Assembly (NCBI GenBank): GCA_013823505.1
Contig: PNMH01000091.1
Span: 1 to 13,111, forward strand
Source: Polaromonas sp.
GTDB taxonomy: Bacteria; Pseudomonadota; Gammaproteobacteria; Burkholderiales; Burkholderiaceae
Direction of reading: 5' to 3'
DNA length: 13,111 bases
This document shows, piece after piece, positions 6,072 through 13,111 of the stretch. The notes under the pieces were generated by a model, which was not told where the DNA came from, searched no databases, and saw only the letters and a list, made by a program, of their open reading frames with translations. Numbering within the stretch: position 1 is the stretch's first letter; each line of letters begins with the position of its first letter. The translations under genes and the position numbers were made by a program.

Positions 6072-7607
6072 TCAGAGCAGCACGATGTCGTACTGCTCCT
6101 GCGTCATGGAGTTTTCCGCCTGCAGCGAGATCGGCTTGCCGATGAAGTCGGACAGGCCGGCCAGGTGCTGGCTTTCTTCGTCCAGGAACAGCTCCACCAC
6201 CTGGGCCGATGCGACCACCCGGAATTCGCGCGGATTGAAGGCCCTGGCCTCGCGCAGGATCTCGCGCAGGATGTCGTAGCACACGCTGCGGGCGGTCTTC
6301 ACCGTGCCTTTGCCGCTGCAGGCTGCGCAGGGTTCGCTGAGCATGTGGGCCAGCGATTCGCGGGTGCGCTTGCGCGTCATCTCCACCAGACCGAGCTGAG
6401 AAAAGCCGCCGATCATGGTCTTGACGCGGTCGCGCGCGAGCTGTTTGCGGAACTCGGTCAGCACCGCGTCGCGGTGGTCTTCCCGCACCATGTCGATGAA
6501 GTCCACGATGACGATGCCGCCCAGATTGCGCAGGCGCAGCTGGCGGGCAATGGCCTGTGCCGCTTCAAGGTTGGTGCGGAACACCGTGTCGTCGAAGTTG
6601 CGCGCCCCGACGAAACCGCCGGTGTTCACGTCCACCGTGGTCAGGGCCTCGGTCTGGTCGATCACCAGGTAACCACCGGACTTCAGATCGACCCGGCGGC
6701 TGAGCGCGCGGGCCATGTCTTCATCGACGTTGAAGAGATCGAAGATCGGTCGTTCGCCAGCGTAGTGCTGCAGCTTCTTGGCCGTGTCGGGCATGAACTC
6801 GGCGGCAAAGGTCTGCAGCAGGCCGAACTGCTCGCGCGAATCGATGCGGATCGACTGGGTTTGCGCGCCCACCAGATCGCGCAGCACGCGCTGCATCAGG
6901 TTCAGGTCTTCGTGCAGCAACGAAGCCGGTGGCTGGCGCGTGGCGGCTTCCTTGATACGCTGCCAGGTCTTGCGCAGATAGCCGATGTCCTCGCCGAGTT
7001 CTTCGTCGCTCGCGTCTTCGGCGTTCGTGCGCAGGATGAAACCGCCCGCCGCACTGCCATCGCCCGGCGCGGCCAGTTCCAGCACGCGCTGTCGCAGGGC
7101 CTCGCGCTGGGCGGACGGAATTTTTTGCGACACGCCAATGTGGTTGTCCTGCGGCAAAAACACCAGCAGGCGCCCGGCGATGCTGATCTGCGCCGTGAGC
7201 CGCGCGCCCTTGCTGCCGATCGGGTCCTTGAGCACCTGCACCATCAGCGCCTGGCCTTCAAAAATCTGCCGCTCGATCGGCAGCACCGGGTCGGGCGCGA
7301 GCACCTTGTTGTTGCCTTGAGCGCCCTGTTCGTCGGTCGGTACCGAACGATCTCGCGGCAAAGCGTGTTTGGCCGTGATGTTGGGCATCAGGTCGGCGAC
7401 ATGCAGGAAGGCCGCGCGGTCCAGCCCGATGTCGATGAAGGCCGACTGCATGCCGGGCAGCACGCGCGAGACTTTACCCAGGTAAATATTGCCAACCAGC
7501 CCACGCTCGAGCGTGCGCTCCAGATGCACTTCCTGCACCGCGCCCTGCTCCACCACGGCGACCCGGGTTTCCTGTGGTGCCCAGTTGATCAAGATGTCCT
7601 GGCTCAT
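6072..7607 (-). CDS. rng: Ribonuclease G (Rne/Rng family)
   Basis: An endoribonuclease that matures the 5' end of 16S rRNA and cuts some mRNAs. The 511 residues cover the whole RNase G layout without the long RNase E C-terminal scaffold: N-terminal RNase H-like part, S1 domain (about 37-140, with GNIYLGKVSRVLPGMQSAFIDIG), 5' sensor region, and the DNase I-like catalytic domain with TTVDVNTGG and IVIVDFIDM. D326 and D369 stand in the positions of the metal-binding aspartates (spaced 43, as in E. coli RNase E). The zinc-link CAAC (C427, C430) is present. The S1 loop at about 75-120 is about 18 residues longer than in E. coli RNase G. It starts 23 nt after maf and appears to be the last gene of the purD-to-rng cluster. 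Confidence 0.94.
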   Translation of the reverse strand: MSQDILINWAPQETRVAVVEQGAVQEVHLERTLERGLVGNIYLGKVSRVLPGMQSAFIDIGLDRAAFLHVADLMPNITAKHALPRDRSVPTDEQGAQGNNKVLAPDPVLPIERQIFEGQALMVQVLKDPIGSKGARLTAQISIAGRLLVFLPQDNHIGVSQKIPSAQREALRQRVLELAAPGDGSAAGGFILRTNAEDASDEELGEDIGYLRKTWQRIKEAATRQPPASLLHEDLNLMQRVLRDLVGAQTQSIRIDSREQFGLLQTFAAEFMPDTAKKLQHYAGERPIFDLFNVDEDMARALSRRVDLKSGGYLVIDQTEALTTVDVNTGGFVGARNFDDTVFRTNLEAAQAIARQLRLRNLGGIVIVDFIDMVREDHRDAVLTEFRKQLARDRVKTMIGGFSQLGLVEMTRKRTRESLAHMLSEPCAACSGKGTVKTARSVCYDILREILREARAFNPREFRVVASAQVVELFLDEESQHLAGLSDFIGKPISLQAENSMTQEQYDIVLL

Positions 7608-7630
7608 GCTGGTCTCGGTAAATGGTGTGT

Positions 7631-8254
7631 TCAGCAGGCCAGCCGCACGCTGGCCGCCCGCAGCAGCGTCGCTGTCTCGTGTGCCGGCAGGCCCATGATG
7701 CCCGAGTAACTGCCGCTGATGCGGCGGATGTGCAGCGCCGCAGCGCCCTGGATGGCGTAGGCGCCTGCCTTGCCCATGGGCTCACCGCTGGCCACGTAAC
7801 GGCGGATGTCCGCCGCGCTCCAGTCATCGAACTCGACCCGTGACGCCGACAACGCCGTCCAGGTGCGGATGGTGCCGCGCGTCGTCGGTCGCGCCACCGC
7901 CACCGCAGTCAGGACCCGGTGTTGCTGCCCGGACAGGTCGGCCAGCATGCGCCGGGCGTCAGCCGCATCGCTGGGCTTGCCGAGGATGCGCCGCCCCAGT
8001 GCCACGCTCGTGTCGGCGCACAGCACCGGAGCCGGTGGCCATCCGCGCCGCCGCAGCCGGTCCACCGAGGCTTGCAGCTTCAGGCCGGTGACGCGCTGAA
8101 CATAGGTGACCGGCGCCTCTGCGCCCTTCACCACCTCCAGCGCCTCGACGTCTTCCGTCGCGTCGGGCAGCAACAGTTCGCAGCGCACGCCCCACTGCTC
8201 CAGCAGTTGCTTGCGCCGGGGGCTTTGCGAGGCCAGATAAATGAAGTCGCTCAC
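7631..8254 (-). CDS. maf: Maf-family nucleoside triphosphate pyrophosphatase
   Basis: Maf proteins hydrolyse non-canonical or excess nucleoside triphosphates to monophosphates (dTTP, UTP or modified forms) and have been tied to septum formation. The 207 residues show the N-terminal signature LASQSPRRKQLLEQWG, the catalytic-loop LCADTSVALG with its Asp, GKP, and GKAGAYAIQGAAA followed by GSYSGIMGLP. The start is GTG at 8252-8254, seven bases after the rlmH stop, in a tight operon. The SPRR motif with GAYAIQG is closer to the YhdE (dTTPase/UTPase) group than to YceF, but I would not assign the substrate firmly. Confidence 0.92.
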   Translation of the reverse strand: MSDFIYLASQSPRRKQLLEQWGVRCELLLPDATEDVEALEVVKGAEAPVTYVQRVTGLKLQASVDRLRRRGWPPAPVLCADTSVALGRRILGKPSDAADARRMLADLSGQQHRVLTAVAVARPTTRGTIRTWTALSASRVEFDDWSAADIRRYVASGEPMGKAGAYAIQGAAALHIRRISGSYSGIMGLPAHETATLLRAASVRLAC

Positions 8255-8260
8255 GGTGGG

Positions 8261-8728
8261 TCATTCCCTGTGATAGGGGTGGTTGGCGTTGATGGACCAG
8301 GCGCGGTAGAGTTGTTCGATCAGCAACACGCGCGCCATGGCGTGCGGCAGGGTCAGGTCGGACAGCCGGACGCGCTGGTGCGCTGCGGCGCGAAAGGCGG
8401 GCTCCAGCCCGTCGGGGCCGCCAATGACCAGTGCAACGTCGTCACCGCCCTGCTGCCAGGCTTGCAACTGAAGGGCCAGCGCCTTGGTCGTCAGCGCTGT
8501 GCCGCGCTCGTCCAGCACCACGGTGCGGCAGCCCTTGGGCAGCGCCGCCACGATGCGCTCGCGCTCGGCGGCCATCACCGTCTCCACCGTCTTGGAGCCG
8601 CGGGGTTCGGTCTTGACGGTCTTGATGTCCACCCGCAGCTCGGGCGGGAAGCGCTTGGCGTAATCGTCGCAGGCGGTCTGGGCCCAGTCGGGCATGCGCT
8701 GCCCGACCGCGACGATCACCAGCTTCAT
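8261..8728 (-). CDS. rlmH: 23S rRNA (pseudouridine1915-N3)-methyltransferase RlmH
   Basis: A SPOUT-class methyltransferase that uses SAM to methylate pseudouridine 1915 in helix 69 of 23S rRNA on the assembled 70S ribosome. The 155 residues equal the E. coli length. Visible are the start [15 protein letters not shown], the knot segments VLDERG and [34 protein letters not shown] and the conserved C-terminus NHPYHRE. The ATG at 8726-8728 overlaps the rsfS stop by 4 nt. The rsfS-rlmH pair is conserved in many bacteria; both act on the large subunit. Confidence 0.97.
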   Translation of the reverse strand: MKLVIVAVGQRMPDWAQTACDDYAKRFPPELRVDIKTVKTEPRGSKTVETVMAAERERIVAALPKGCRTVVLDERGTALTTKALALQLQAWQQGGDDVALVIGGPDGLEPAFRAAAHQRVRLSDLTLPHAMARVLLIEQLYRAWSINANHPYHRE

Positions 8729-9513
8729 GCCTTTTTCTTGGGCGCGGACTTGGCCGACACCTGGGCGGCGGGTGCGCGCTGGGCAGCGGGTTTGGCCACG
8801 CCCTTGGCCGCTGTCTTGGCTGCCGTTTTGGCCACTTTGGGCTTGACCACCACGGTTTTCAGCGGTGCTTTGGCGGGTGTGGTCTTGTTGGTGGTTTTGC
8901 GCGCCGGGGTGGTGGCCGGGGCCTTGGCAGCGGACTTCACTGCCGACTTGGCCACCGCCTTCACGCCGGTTTTGGTGCCCGGCTTTGGAGCGGCTTTGAC
9001 AGGGACCGCAGCGGCCGACACCGCCTTGGCGGCCTTGCGGGCGACCGACTTCGCATCGACCGGTTTCACTTCTTTGACGACACCCTTTTTGGTGGTCTTG
9101 GTGGCGGCCTTTTTGGCCACGGGTTTGGTTTCGGCGGCCTTGTCGGCGCCGTGCTTCAGGCGCACCGGCTTGGCGCCCCAGATTTCTTCCAGGCGGTAGT
9201 ACTGGCGGATCACCGGCTGCATCACATGGGCCACGGCGGCGCCGCAGTCCACGATGATCCATTCGCCGTTGTCCTCACCCTCGATGCGCGGCTTGTCGAA
9301 GCCCGCTTCACGCACCGCGTCGCGCACGCTGGCGGCCAGCGCCTTGGTCTGGCGGTTGGAGGTGCCGCTGGCGACGATCACGCGCTCGAACAAGGGGGAC
9401 AGATGCTCGGTATTGAAAACCACGATGTCCTGCCCCTTGACGTCCTCCAGCCCGTCCACGATGGCACGCTGGAGTTTCTGGATGTCTTTTTTGGCGGTGG
9501 TTTCGCTGGTCAT
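8725..9513 (-). CDS. rsfS: Ribosomal silencing factor RsfS with long Lys/Ala-rich C-terminal tail
   Basis: RsfS binds ribosomal protein uL14 and blocks subunit joining when nutrients are short. The first roughly 120 of 262 residues form the complete domain: [60 protein letters not shown] and [10 protein letters not shown]. coli RsfS has only about 105 residues. The remaining roughly 142 residues are low-complexity Lys, Ala, Thr, Pro and Val (units like [35 protein letters not shown]) with almost no acidic residues, resembling histone H1-like or AlgP-type tails. The reading frame is intact and runs directly into the overlapping rlmH start, so the tail is genuine coding sequence. The ATG at 9511-9513 overlaps the nadD stop and lacks a clear ribosome-binding site, so coupling with nadD is likely. 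Confidence 0.93.
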   Translation of the reverse strand: MTSETTAKKDIQKLQRAIVDGLEDVKGQDIVVFNTEHLSPLFERVIVASGTSNRQTKALAASVRDAVREAGFDKPRIEGEDNGEWIIVDCGAAVAHVMQPVIRQYYRLEEIWGAKPVRLKHGADKAAETKPVAKKAATKTTKKGVVKEVKPVDAKSVARKAAKAVSAAAVPVKAAPKPGTKTGVKAVAKSAVKSAAKAPATTPARKTTNKTTPAKAPLKTVVVKPKVAKTAAKTAAKGVAKPAAQRAPAAQVSAKSAPKKKA

Positions 9514-10181
9514 GAGGGGTTTTGATAAAGATGATGTTGTGAAATATAGCCTGCCACCGGCTGGGGCACCAGCGCGGCATGGGTTCCGTCGCGCCCCAGT
9601 GGCTGCCCGAATCGGGCCCGCACGGCGGTGGCGCTGATGTTGGCCAGGGGCATGTCGAGCCGGATGAAAGGCAGATCCACGCCCGAGAGGTCGGCCTCGG
9701 CATGGGTGGCGTCGAGCGCATCCGCGCCGATGCGCGTGGCCCGGTTGGCCACCGCCAGCTGGGCCAGTTGCAGCACCTCGGGCCAGCGCATCCAGGTCTT
9801 GAAAGCCAGCAACTGGTCGGCCCCCAGCAGCAGGAACAGCTGGGCACCAGGGTTTTCCAGGCGCAGTTCCTGCAGGCTGTCTGCGGTGAAGCTGGGGCCG
9901 CTGCGGCGCGTCTCGCGCGGGTCCACCTGGGTATGTGGCAGATCGCCAAACGCCAGCAGGCACATGGCCAGCCGGTGGTGCGCGTCGCTCAGCGGTCGCG
10001 CCTTGTGCCATGCCTGTCCGGTGGGCAGGATGAGCAGCCGGTCCAGCCGCAGCTGCGCCAGCGCCGCCTCGGCCAGGGCACGGTGCGCCCAGTGGGGGGG
10101 ATCAAAGGCGCCGCCGTAGACGCCGATGCGCAGCGGCTCTGCGATCACAGCCCCGGTGCTACCGGCGTGCGTGAGGTTCAA
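9510..10181 (-). CDS. nadD: Nicotinate-nucleotide adenylyltransferase NadD
   Basis: It transfers AMP from ATP to nicotinate mononucleotide to make NaAD, the step before NAD synthetase. The 223 residues contain the nucleotidyltransferase signature [11 protein letters not shown] (23-33), [11 protein letters not shown] (120-130) and ISATAVR (182-188), which is the family's ISSTxIR ATP-binding motif. I chose the TTG at 10179-10181 because AAGGA lies six bases upstream and the start overlaps the hemF TGA (TTGA). An in-frame GTG at 10146-10148 is the alternative and would give a start just ahead of the core fold. The stop overlaps the rsfS start by 4 nt. Confidence 0.93.
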   Translation of the reverse strand: MNLTHAGSTGAVIAEPLRIGVYGGAFDPPHWAHRALAEAALAQLRLDRLLILPTGQAWHKARPLSDAHHRLAMCLLAFGDLPHTQVDPRETRRSGPSFTADSLQELRLENPGAQLFLLLGADQLLAFKTWMRWPEVLQLAQLAVANRATRIGADALDATHAEADLSGVDLPFIRLDMPLANISATAVRARFGQPLGRDGTHAALVPQPVAGYISQHHLYQNPS

Positions 10182-11092
10182 ACCCAGTCCTTGCGCACCA
10201 GGAACGCGCTGGTCAGCCGGGCTTCGGGTGACCCGGCGGGGTCCTCGCGCTGGTACGACCAGCTCACCAGCGGTGGCATGGACAACAGGATGGACTCGCT
10301 GCGCCCGCCCGACTGCAAGCCGAAGTGCGTGCCACGGTCCCAGACCAGGTTGAATTCCACGTAGCGGCCACGCCGGTAGAGCTGGAAGTCGCGTTCACGC
10401 TCGCCGTACGGCAGGTCCTTGCGCCGGTCCACGATGGGCAGGTAGGCGTCGAGGAAAGCATCGCCCACCGAACGCAGCATGGCAAAGCTGCCGTCGAAGC
10501 CGAACTCGGCAAAGTCGTCGAAGAAGACGCCGCCGATGCCACGCTGTTCGTCGCGGTGCTTGAGGTAGAAGTACTCGTCGCACCACTGCTTGAAGCGCGG
10601 GTATTTGTCGACGCCGAACGGATCGAGCGCGGTCTTGCAGGTGCGGTGAAAGTGCACCGCGTCTTCTTCGAATGCGTAATAGGGCGTGAGGTCCATGCCG
10701 CCGCCGAACCAGCACACCGGCTCCCCGCCCTGGGGTGTGGCCGCGATCATGCGCACGTTCATGTGCACCGTGGGCACGTACGGGTTGCGCGGGTGGAACA
10801 CCAGCGACACACCCATGGCCTCGAAAGGAGCGCCCGAGAGCTCGGGCCGGTGCTGCGTGGCCGAGGGTGGCAGGCGCGGGCCGCTCACGTGCGAAAAGCC
10901 GCAGCCGGCACGCTCGAACACCGGGCCGCCTTCCAGAATCTGCGTGATGCCCTGGCCTTGCAGCGTTTCACCGGCGGGCTTTTCCCAGTGATCGACCACG
11001 AAGCGGCCACCGTCCACCAGGGCCACGGTGGAGGTGATGCGGTCTTGCAGGCCGGTCAGGTAATCGCGGACTTTCTGGGTGGAGCGTTTCAT
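10178..11092 (-). CDS. hemF: Oxygen-dependent coproporphyrinogen III oxidase HemF
   Basis: A cytoplasmic haem-synthesis enzyme that uses O2 to decarboxylate two propionates of coproporphyrinogen III, giving protoporphyrinogen IX. The 304 residues are close to the E. coli length (299). Visible family blocks are [48 protein letters not shown], and [33 protein letters not shown] prefer the ATG at 11090-11092 ([12 protein letters not shown]), which matches the usual N-terminus; a GTG at 11104 is in frame and would leave only 3 nt after purD. The stop overlaps the nadD start. Use of the O2-dependent enzyme fits an aerobic organism. Confidence 0.95.
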   Translation of the reverse strand: MKRSTQKVRDYLTGLQDRITSTVALVDGGRFVVDHWEKPAGETLQGQGITQILEGGPVFERAGCGFSHVSGPRLPPSATQHRPELSGAPFEAMGVSLVFHPRNPYVPTVHMNVRMIAATPQGGEPVCWFGGGMDLTPYYAFEEDAVHFHRTCKTALDPFGVDKYPRFKQWCDEYFYLKHRDEQRGIGGVFFDDFAEFGFDGSFAMLRSVGDAFLDAYLPIVDRRKDLPYGERERDFQLYRRGRYVEFNLVWDRGTHFGLQSGGRSESILLSMPPLVSWSYQREDPAGSPEARLTSAFLVRKDWV

Positions 11093-11107
11093 GAAGGTGT
11101 TCACCGA

Positions 11108-12382
11108 TCAAAGGGCGCGAAAACCGATGTCGCGGCGGCACTGCATGCCGTCAAAGCGGATGCCATCGACCACGGCGTAGGCGGTCTGCCGGGCTGCGGC
11201 CACGGTGTCGGCCAGCGCGGTCACGCACAGCACCCGGCCACCCGAGACCAGCACCTGACCATGGGCGTCGGCCGTGCCGGCGTGGAACACCATGGCGGCG
11301 TCGGCATCGGCTGGCAGACCTGTGATGGCGTCGCCCTTGCGCGGGTTCATGGGGTAACCGGCGGCGGCCAGCACCACACCCAGGGCCACGCGCGGGTCCC
11401 AGTCCAGTGACACCTTGTCCAGCTCGGCACGGGTGGCGGCCAGCAGCACCTGCGCCAGGTTGCTTCTGAGCCGCATCATGATCGGCTGCGTTTCGGGGTC
11501 GCCCATGCGGCAGTTGAATTCCAGCGTCTTGACGCGGCCATCGGGCGTGATCATCAGGCCTGCGTAGAGGAAGCCGGTGTACGGGATGCCGTCGGCCGCC
11601 ATGCCGCGCAGCGTGGGCAGGATCACCTCGTCCATCGCGCGCTGGTGCACGGCGGGCGTGACCACCGGCGCGGGCGAATAGGCCCCCATGCCGCCGGTGT
11701 TGGGGCCCTGGTCGGCGTCGAGCAGGCGCTTGTGGTCCTGGCTGGTGGCCAGCGGCAGCGCGTTCACGCCGTCGCACAGCACGATGAAGCTGGCCTCTTC
11801 GCCTTGCAGAAACTCTTCGATGACGACCCGCGCGCCACCTTCGTTGTGGGCCACGCCCAGGGTATTGTCCAGCAGCATGAAGTCGATGGCTTCGTGCGCC
11901 TCGGCCAGACTCATCGCCACCACCACGCCCTTGCCCGCTGCCAGACCATCGGCCTTGATGACGATTGGCGCCCCCTGGGCGTCCACATAGGCATGGGCTT
12001 GCACGGGGTCGGTGAAGGTCTGGTAGGCGGCCGTGGGAATGCCGTGGCGCTGCATGAAGGCCTTGCTGAACGCCTTGGAGCTTTCCAGCTGCGCGGCTTT
12101 TTGCGTCGGGCCGAAGATCGCCAGACCGTGCGCCCGGAACTCGTCGACCACGCCCGCCGCCAGCGGCGCTTCAGGCCCCACCACCGTGAGTGCGATGCCG
12201 TTGGCCTGCGCCCACTCGCGCAGCGCCACCTTGTCGGTGATGGGCAGGTTGGTCAGTTGGACATCCCGCGCAGTCCCTGCATTGCCGGGCGCCACAAACA
12301 CCTGCTCCACGCCCTCGGACTGCTTGAGCTTCCACGCCAGCGCGTGCTCGCGGCCACCGCCGCCCATCACCAGAACTTTCAA
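11108..12382 (-). CDS. purD: Phosphoribosylamine-glycine ligase PurD (GAR synthetase)
   Basis: An ATP-grasp ligase joining phosphoribosylamine and glycine, second step of purine synthesis. The 424 residues match the family (E. coli 429). Seen are the N-terminal GGGGREHALAWKLKQS, SSKAFSKAFMQRHGIPTA, the ATP-grasp IVIKADGLAAGKGVVVA, EEASFIVLCDG, the loop DHKRLLDADQGPNTGGMGAYSPAP and the metal-binding LEFNCRMGDPETQ. I chose the TTG at 12380-12382: GGAG lies six bases upstream, and the protein then begins MKVLVMGGGG as in the family. The frame can be extended to another TTG at 12394, which would include this ribosome-binding site in the coding region and is less likely. Confidence 0.95.
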   Translation of the reverse strand: MKVLVMGGGGREHALAWKLKQSEGVEQVFVAPGNAGTARDVQLTNLPITDKVALREWAQANGIALTVVGPEAPLAAGVVDEFRAHGLAIFGPTQKAAQLESSKAFSKAFMQRHGIPTAAYQTFTDPVQAHAYVDAQGAPIVIKADGLAAGKGVVVAMSLAEAHEAIDFMLLDNTLGVAHNEGGARVVIEEFLQGEEASFIVLCDGVNALPLATSQDHKRLLDADQGPNTGGMGAYSPAPVVTPAVHQRAMDEVILPTLRGMAADGIPYTGFLYAGLMITPDGRVKTLEFNCRMGDPETQPIMMRLRSNLAQVLLAATRAELDKVSLDWDPRVALGVVLAAAGYPMNPRKGDAITGLPADADAAMVFHAGTADAHGQVLVSGGRVLCVTALADTVAAARQTAYAVVDGIRFDGMQCRRDIGFRAL

Positions 12383-12429
12383 ACCAATCTCCAAAAATCA
12401 AACATGGCACCAGACAGACGTGTCCCGGT

Positions 12430-12502
12430 CGAGAACGCGGCGGAACCGGCTTCGCGTTGCCCCCTTGAGGGGGTGACGCGCGCAGCGCGGCGCAGGGGTG
12501 GG
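12430..12502. repeat. GC-rich palindromic intergenic element (REP-like, Comamonadaceae type)
   Basis: This element fills most of the 120-bp gap between yebC and purD and ends right at the yebC stop codon. It contains a perfect CCCCC-TTGA-GGGGG hairpin (12460-12473), followed by CGCGCGCAGCGCGG, which is itself self-complementary, and then CAGGGGTGGGTCA. I recall very similar short sequences repeated in intergenic regions of many Comamonadaceae genomes, but only one copy is in this window, so the repeat status is inferred. It could act as a transcript-end structure or attenuator between yebC and purD. Confidence 0.55.
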
Positions 12503-13111
12503 TCAAAAACTTGCGTTGTGGAAGACTTCCTGCACGTCGTCCAGGTCTTCAAGAATATCGAGCAGCTTCTGCATGCGCGCAGCATCTTCGCCGGTCAACT
12601 CGATGGTGTTTTCCGGTCGCATGGTGATTTCAGCCACTTCCGGCTTGAGACCAGCCGCTTCGAGCGCGTTTTTCACCGCCTCAAAGTCGGTGTAGGCGGT
12701 CAGCACCTCGATGGCGCTGTCGTCGTCGGTGACCACGTCCTCGGCGCCGGCTTCCAGCGCCACTTCCATCACCTTGTCCTCGCTCGTGCCGGGGGCGAAG
12801 ATGATCTGGCCGCAATGCTTGAACTGGAACGCCACCGAGCCGTCGGTACCCAGGTTGCCGCCGTACTTGCTGAACGCGTGCCGCACTTCGGCCACGGTGC
12901 GCACCTTGTTGTCGGTCATGGTGTCCACGATGATGGCGGCGCCACCGATGCCATAGCCCTCGTAGCGGATTTCTTCCAGCGCCTGGCCTTCCAGGTTGCC
13001 CGAGGCCTTGTCCACGTTGTACTTGATGCGGTCGGCCGGCATGTTGGCGGCCTTGGCCTTGTCAATGGCCAGACGCAGGCGCGGGTTCATGGCCGGGTCG
13101 CCGCCGCCGGT
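12503..13111 (-). CDS. yebC: YebC/TACO1-family protein (putative transcriptional/translational regulator), N-terminus outside window
   Basis: The frame runs off the right edge; 202 residues are visible and about 38 at the N-terminus are missing compared with the usual 240. Typical family blocks are [19 protein letters not shown] at the edge, then [16 protein letters not shown], the [21 protein letters not shown] segment, [23 protein letters not shown] and the acidic C-terminal part ([17 protein letters not shown]). Members have been described as DNA-binding regulators and, more recently, as factors that help ribosomes through proline stretches; I cannot tell which role applies here. The ATG at 13090 is internal, because the conserved GGGDP residues precede it. 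Its stop abuts the REP-like element ahead of purD. Confidence 0.94.
   Translation of the reverse strand, partial: TGGGDPAMNPRLRLAIDKAKAANMPADRIKYNVDKASGNLEGQALEEIRYEGYGIGGAAIIVDTMTDNKVRTVAEVRHAFSKYGGNLGTDGSVAFQFKHCGQIIFAPGTSEDKVMEVALEAGAEDVVTDDDSAIEVLTAYTDFEAVKNALEAAGLKPEVAEITMRPENTIELTGEDAARMQKLLDILEDLDDVQEVFHNASF

Noticed and set aside
6021..7709. 562-codon open frame on the plus strand opposite rng
   Set aside because: It lies antisense to a full-length, motif-complete RNase G gene. Its composition (many His, Gln, Arg, Ala) is typical of antisense frames in GC-rich DNA, and no family is recognisable.
7919..9199. 426-codon plus-strand frame opposite maf, rlmH and rsfS
   Set aside because: Antisense shadow of three certain genes. 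Its Ala/Thr/Leu-rich part is simply the complement of the Lys/Ala-rich rsfS tail.
8261..9262. 333-codon minus-strand frame covering rlmH and part of rsfS
   Set aside because: Its N-terminal part is the out-of-frame translation of the rsfS tail; only the RlmH part from 8728 is real.
1..13111. CRISPR array, IS element, rRNA or defence/toxin-antitoxin system
   Set aside because: I looked for regularly spaced repeats, transposase motifs and paired small genes and found none; apart from the phage fragment the window is housekeeping DNA.

Overview
The window reads as chromosome of a GC-rich betaproteobacterium, most likely Burkholderiales/Comamonadaceae (Hydrogenophaga- or Acidovorax-like). I base this on the protein flavour, the purD-hemF-nadD-rsfS-rlmH-maf-rng gene order and a GC-rich intergenic repeat of a kind I associate with that family. 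Genus is inference. Everything right of about position 780 is on the minus strand, so genes are transcribed right to left.

Left edge (1-778): the 3' end of a phage capsid gene of the prohead protease/major capsid fusion type on the plus strand, then about 360 bp without a convincing gene but with strong hairpins and two intrinsic terminators. This phage-derived segment stops at the 3' end of a tRNA-Lys gene, the usual position for site-specific integration.

779-1076: a small tRNA operon (tRNA-Lys CTT, then tRNA-Lys TTT). Its TATAAT promoter lies inside the last codons of tcdA and its terminator is at 725-758.

1043-2987: tcdA (tRNA t6A dehydratase), 19 nt downstream of a YeeE/YedE-type sulfur-compound transporter. 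3049-5860: the periplasmic half of the Tol-Pal system (tolB, pal, cpoB). tolB carries a clear one-base frameshift near 5571-5577. The usual upstream tolQ-tolR-tolA genes are absent; rng is there instead.

6072-13111: a tightly packed housekeeping cluster, in transcription order yebC (cut by the window edge), purD, hemF, nadD, rsfS, rlmH, maf, rng. hemF/nadD, nadD/rsfS and rsfS/rlmH overlap by 4 nt, so translation is probably coupled. The products cover a YebC/TACO1-family protein, purine synthesis, haem synthesis, NAD synthesis, ribosome silencing, 23S rRNA methylation, nucleotide-pool cleaning and RNA processing.

Most worth a second look: the tolB frameshift, the roughly 140-residue Lys/Ala-rich histone-H1-like tail on RsfS, the capsid gene lying directly against tRNA-Lys (possible capsid-encoding satellite or decayed prophage), and the structured segment at 450-610. 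I see no CRISPR array, transposase, rRNA or clearly novel multi-gene defence system.
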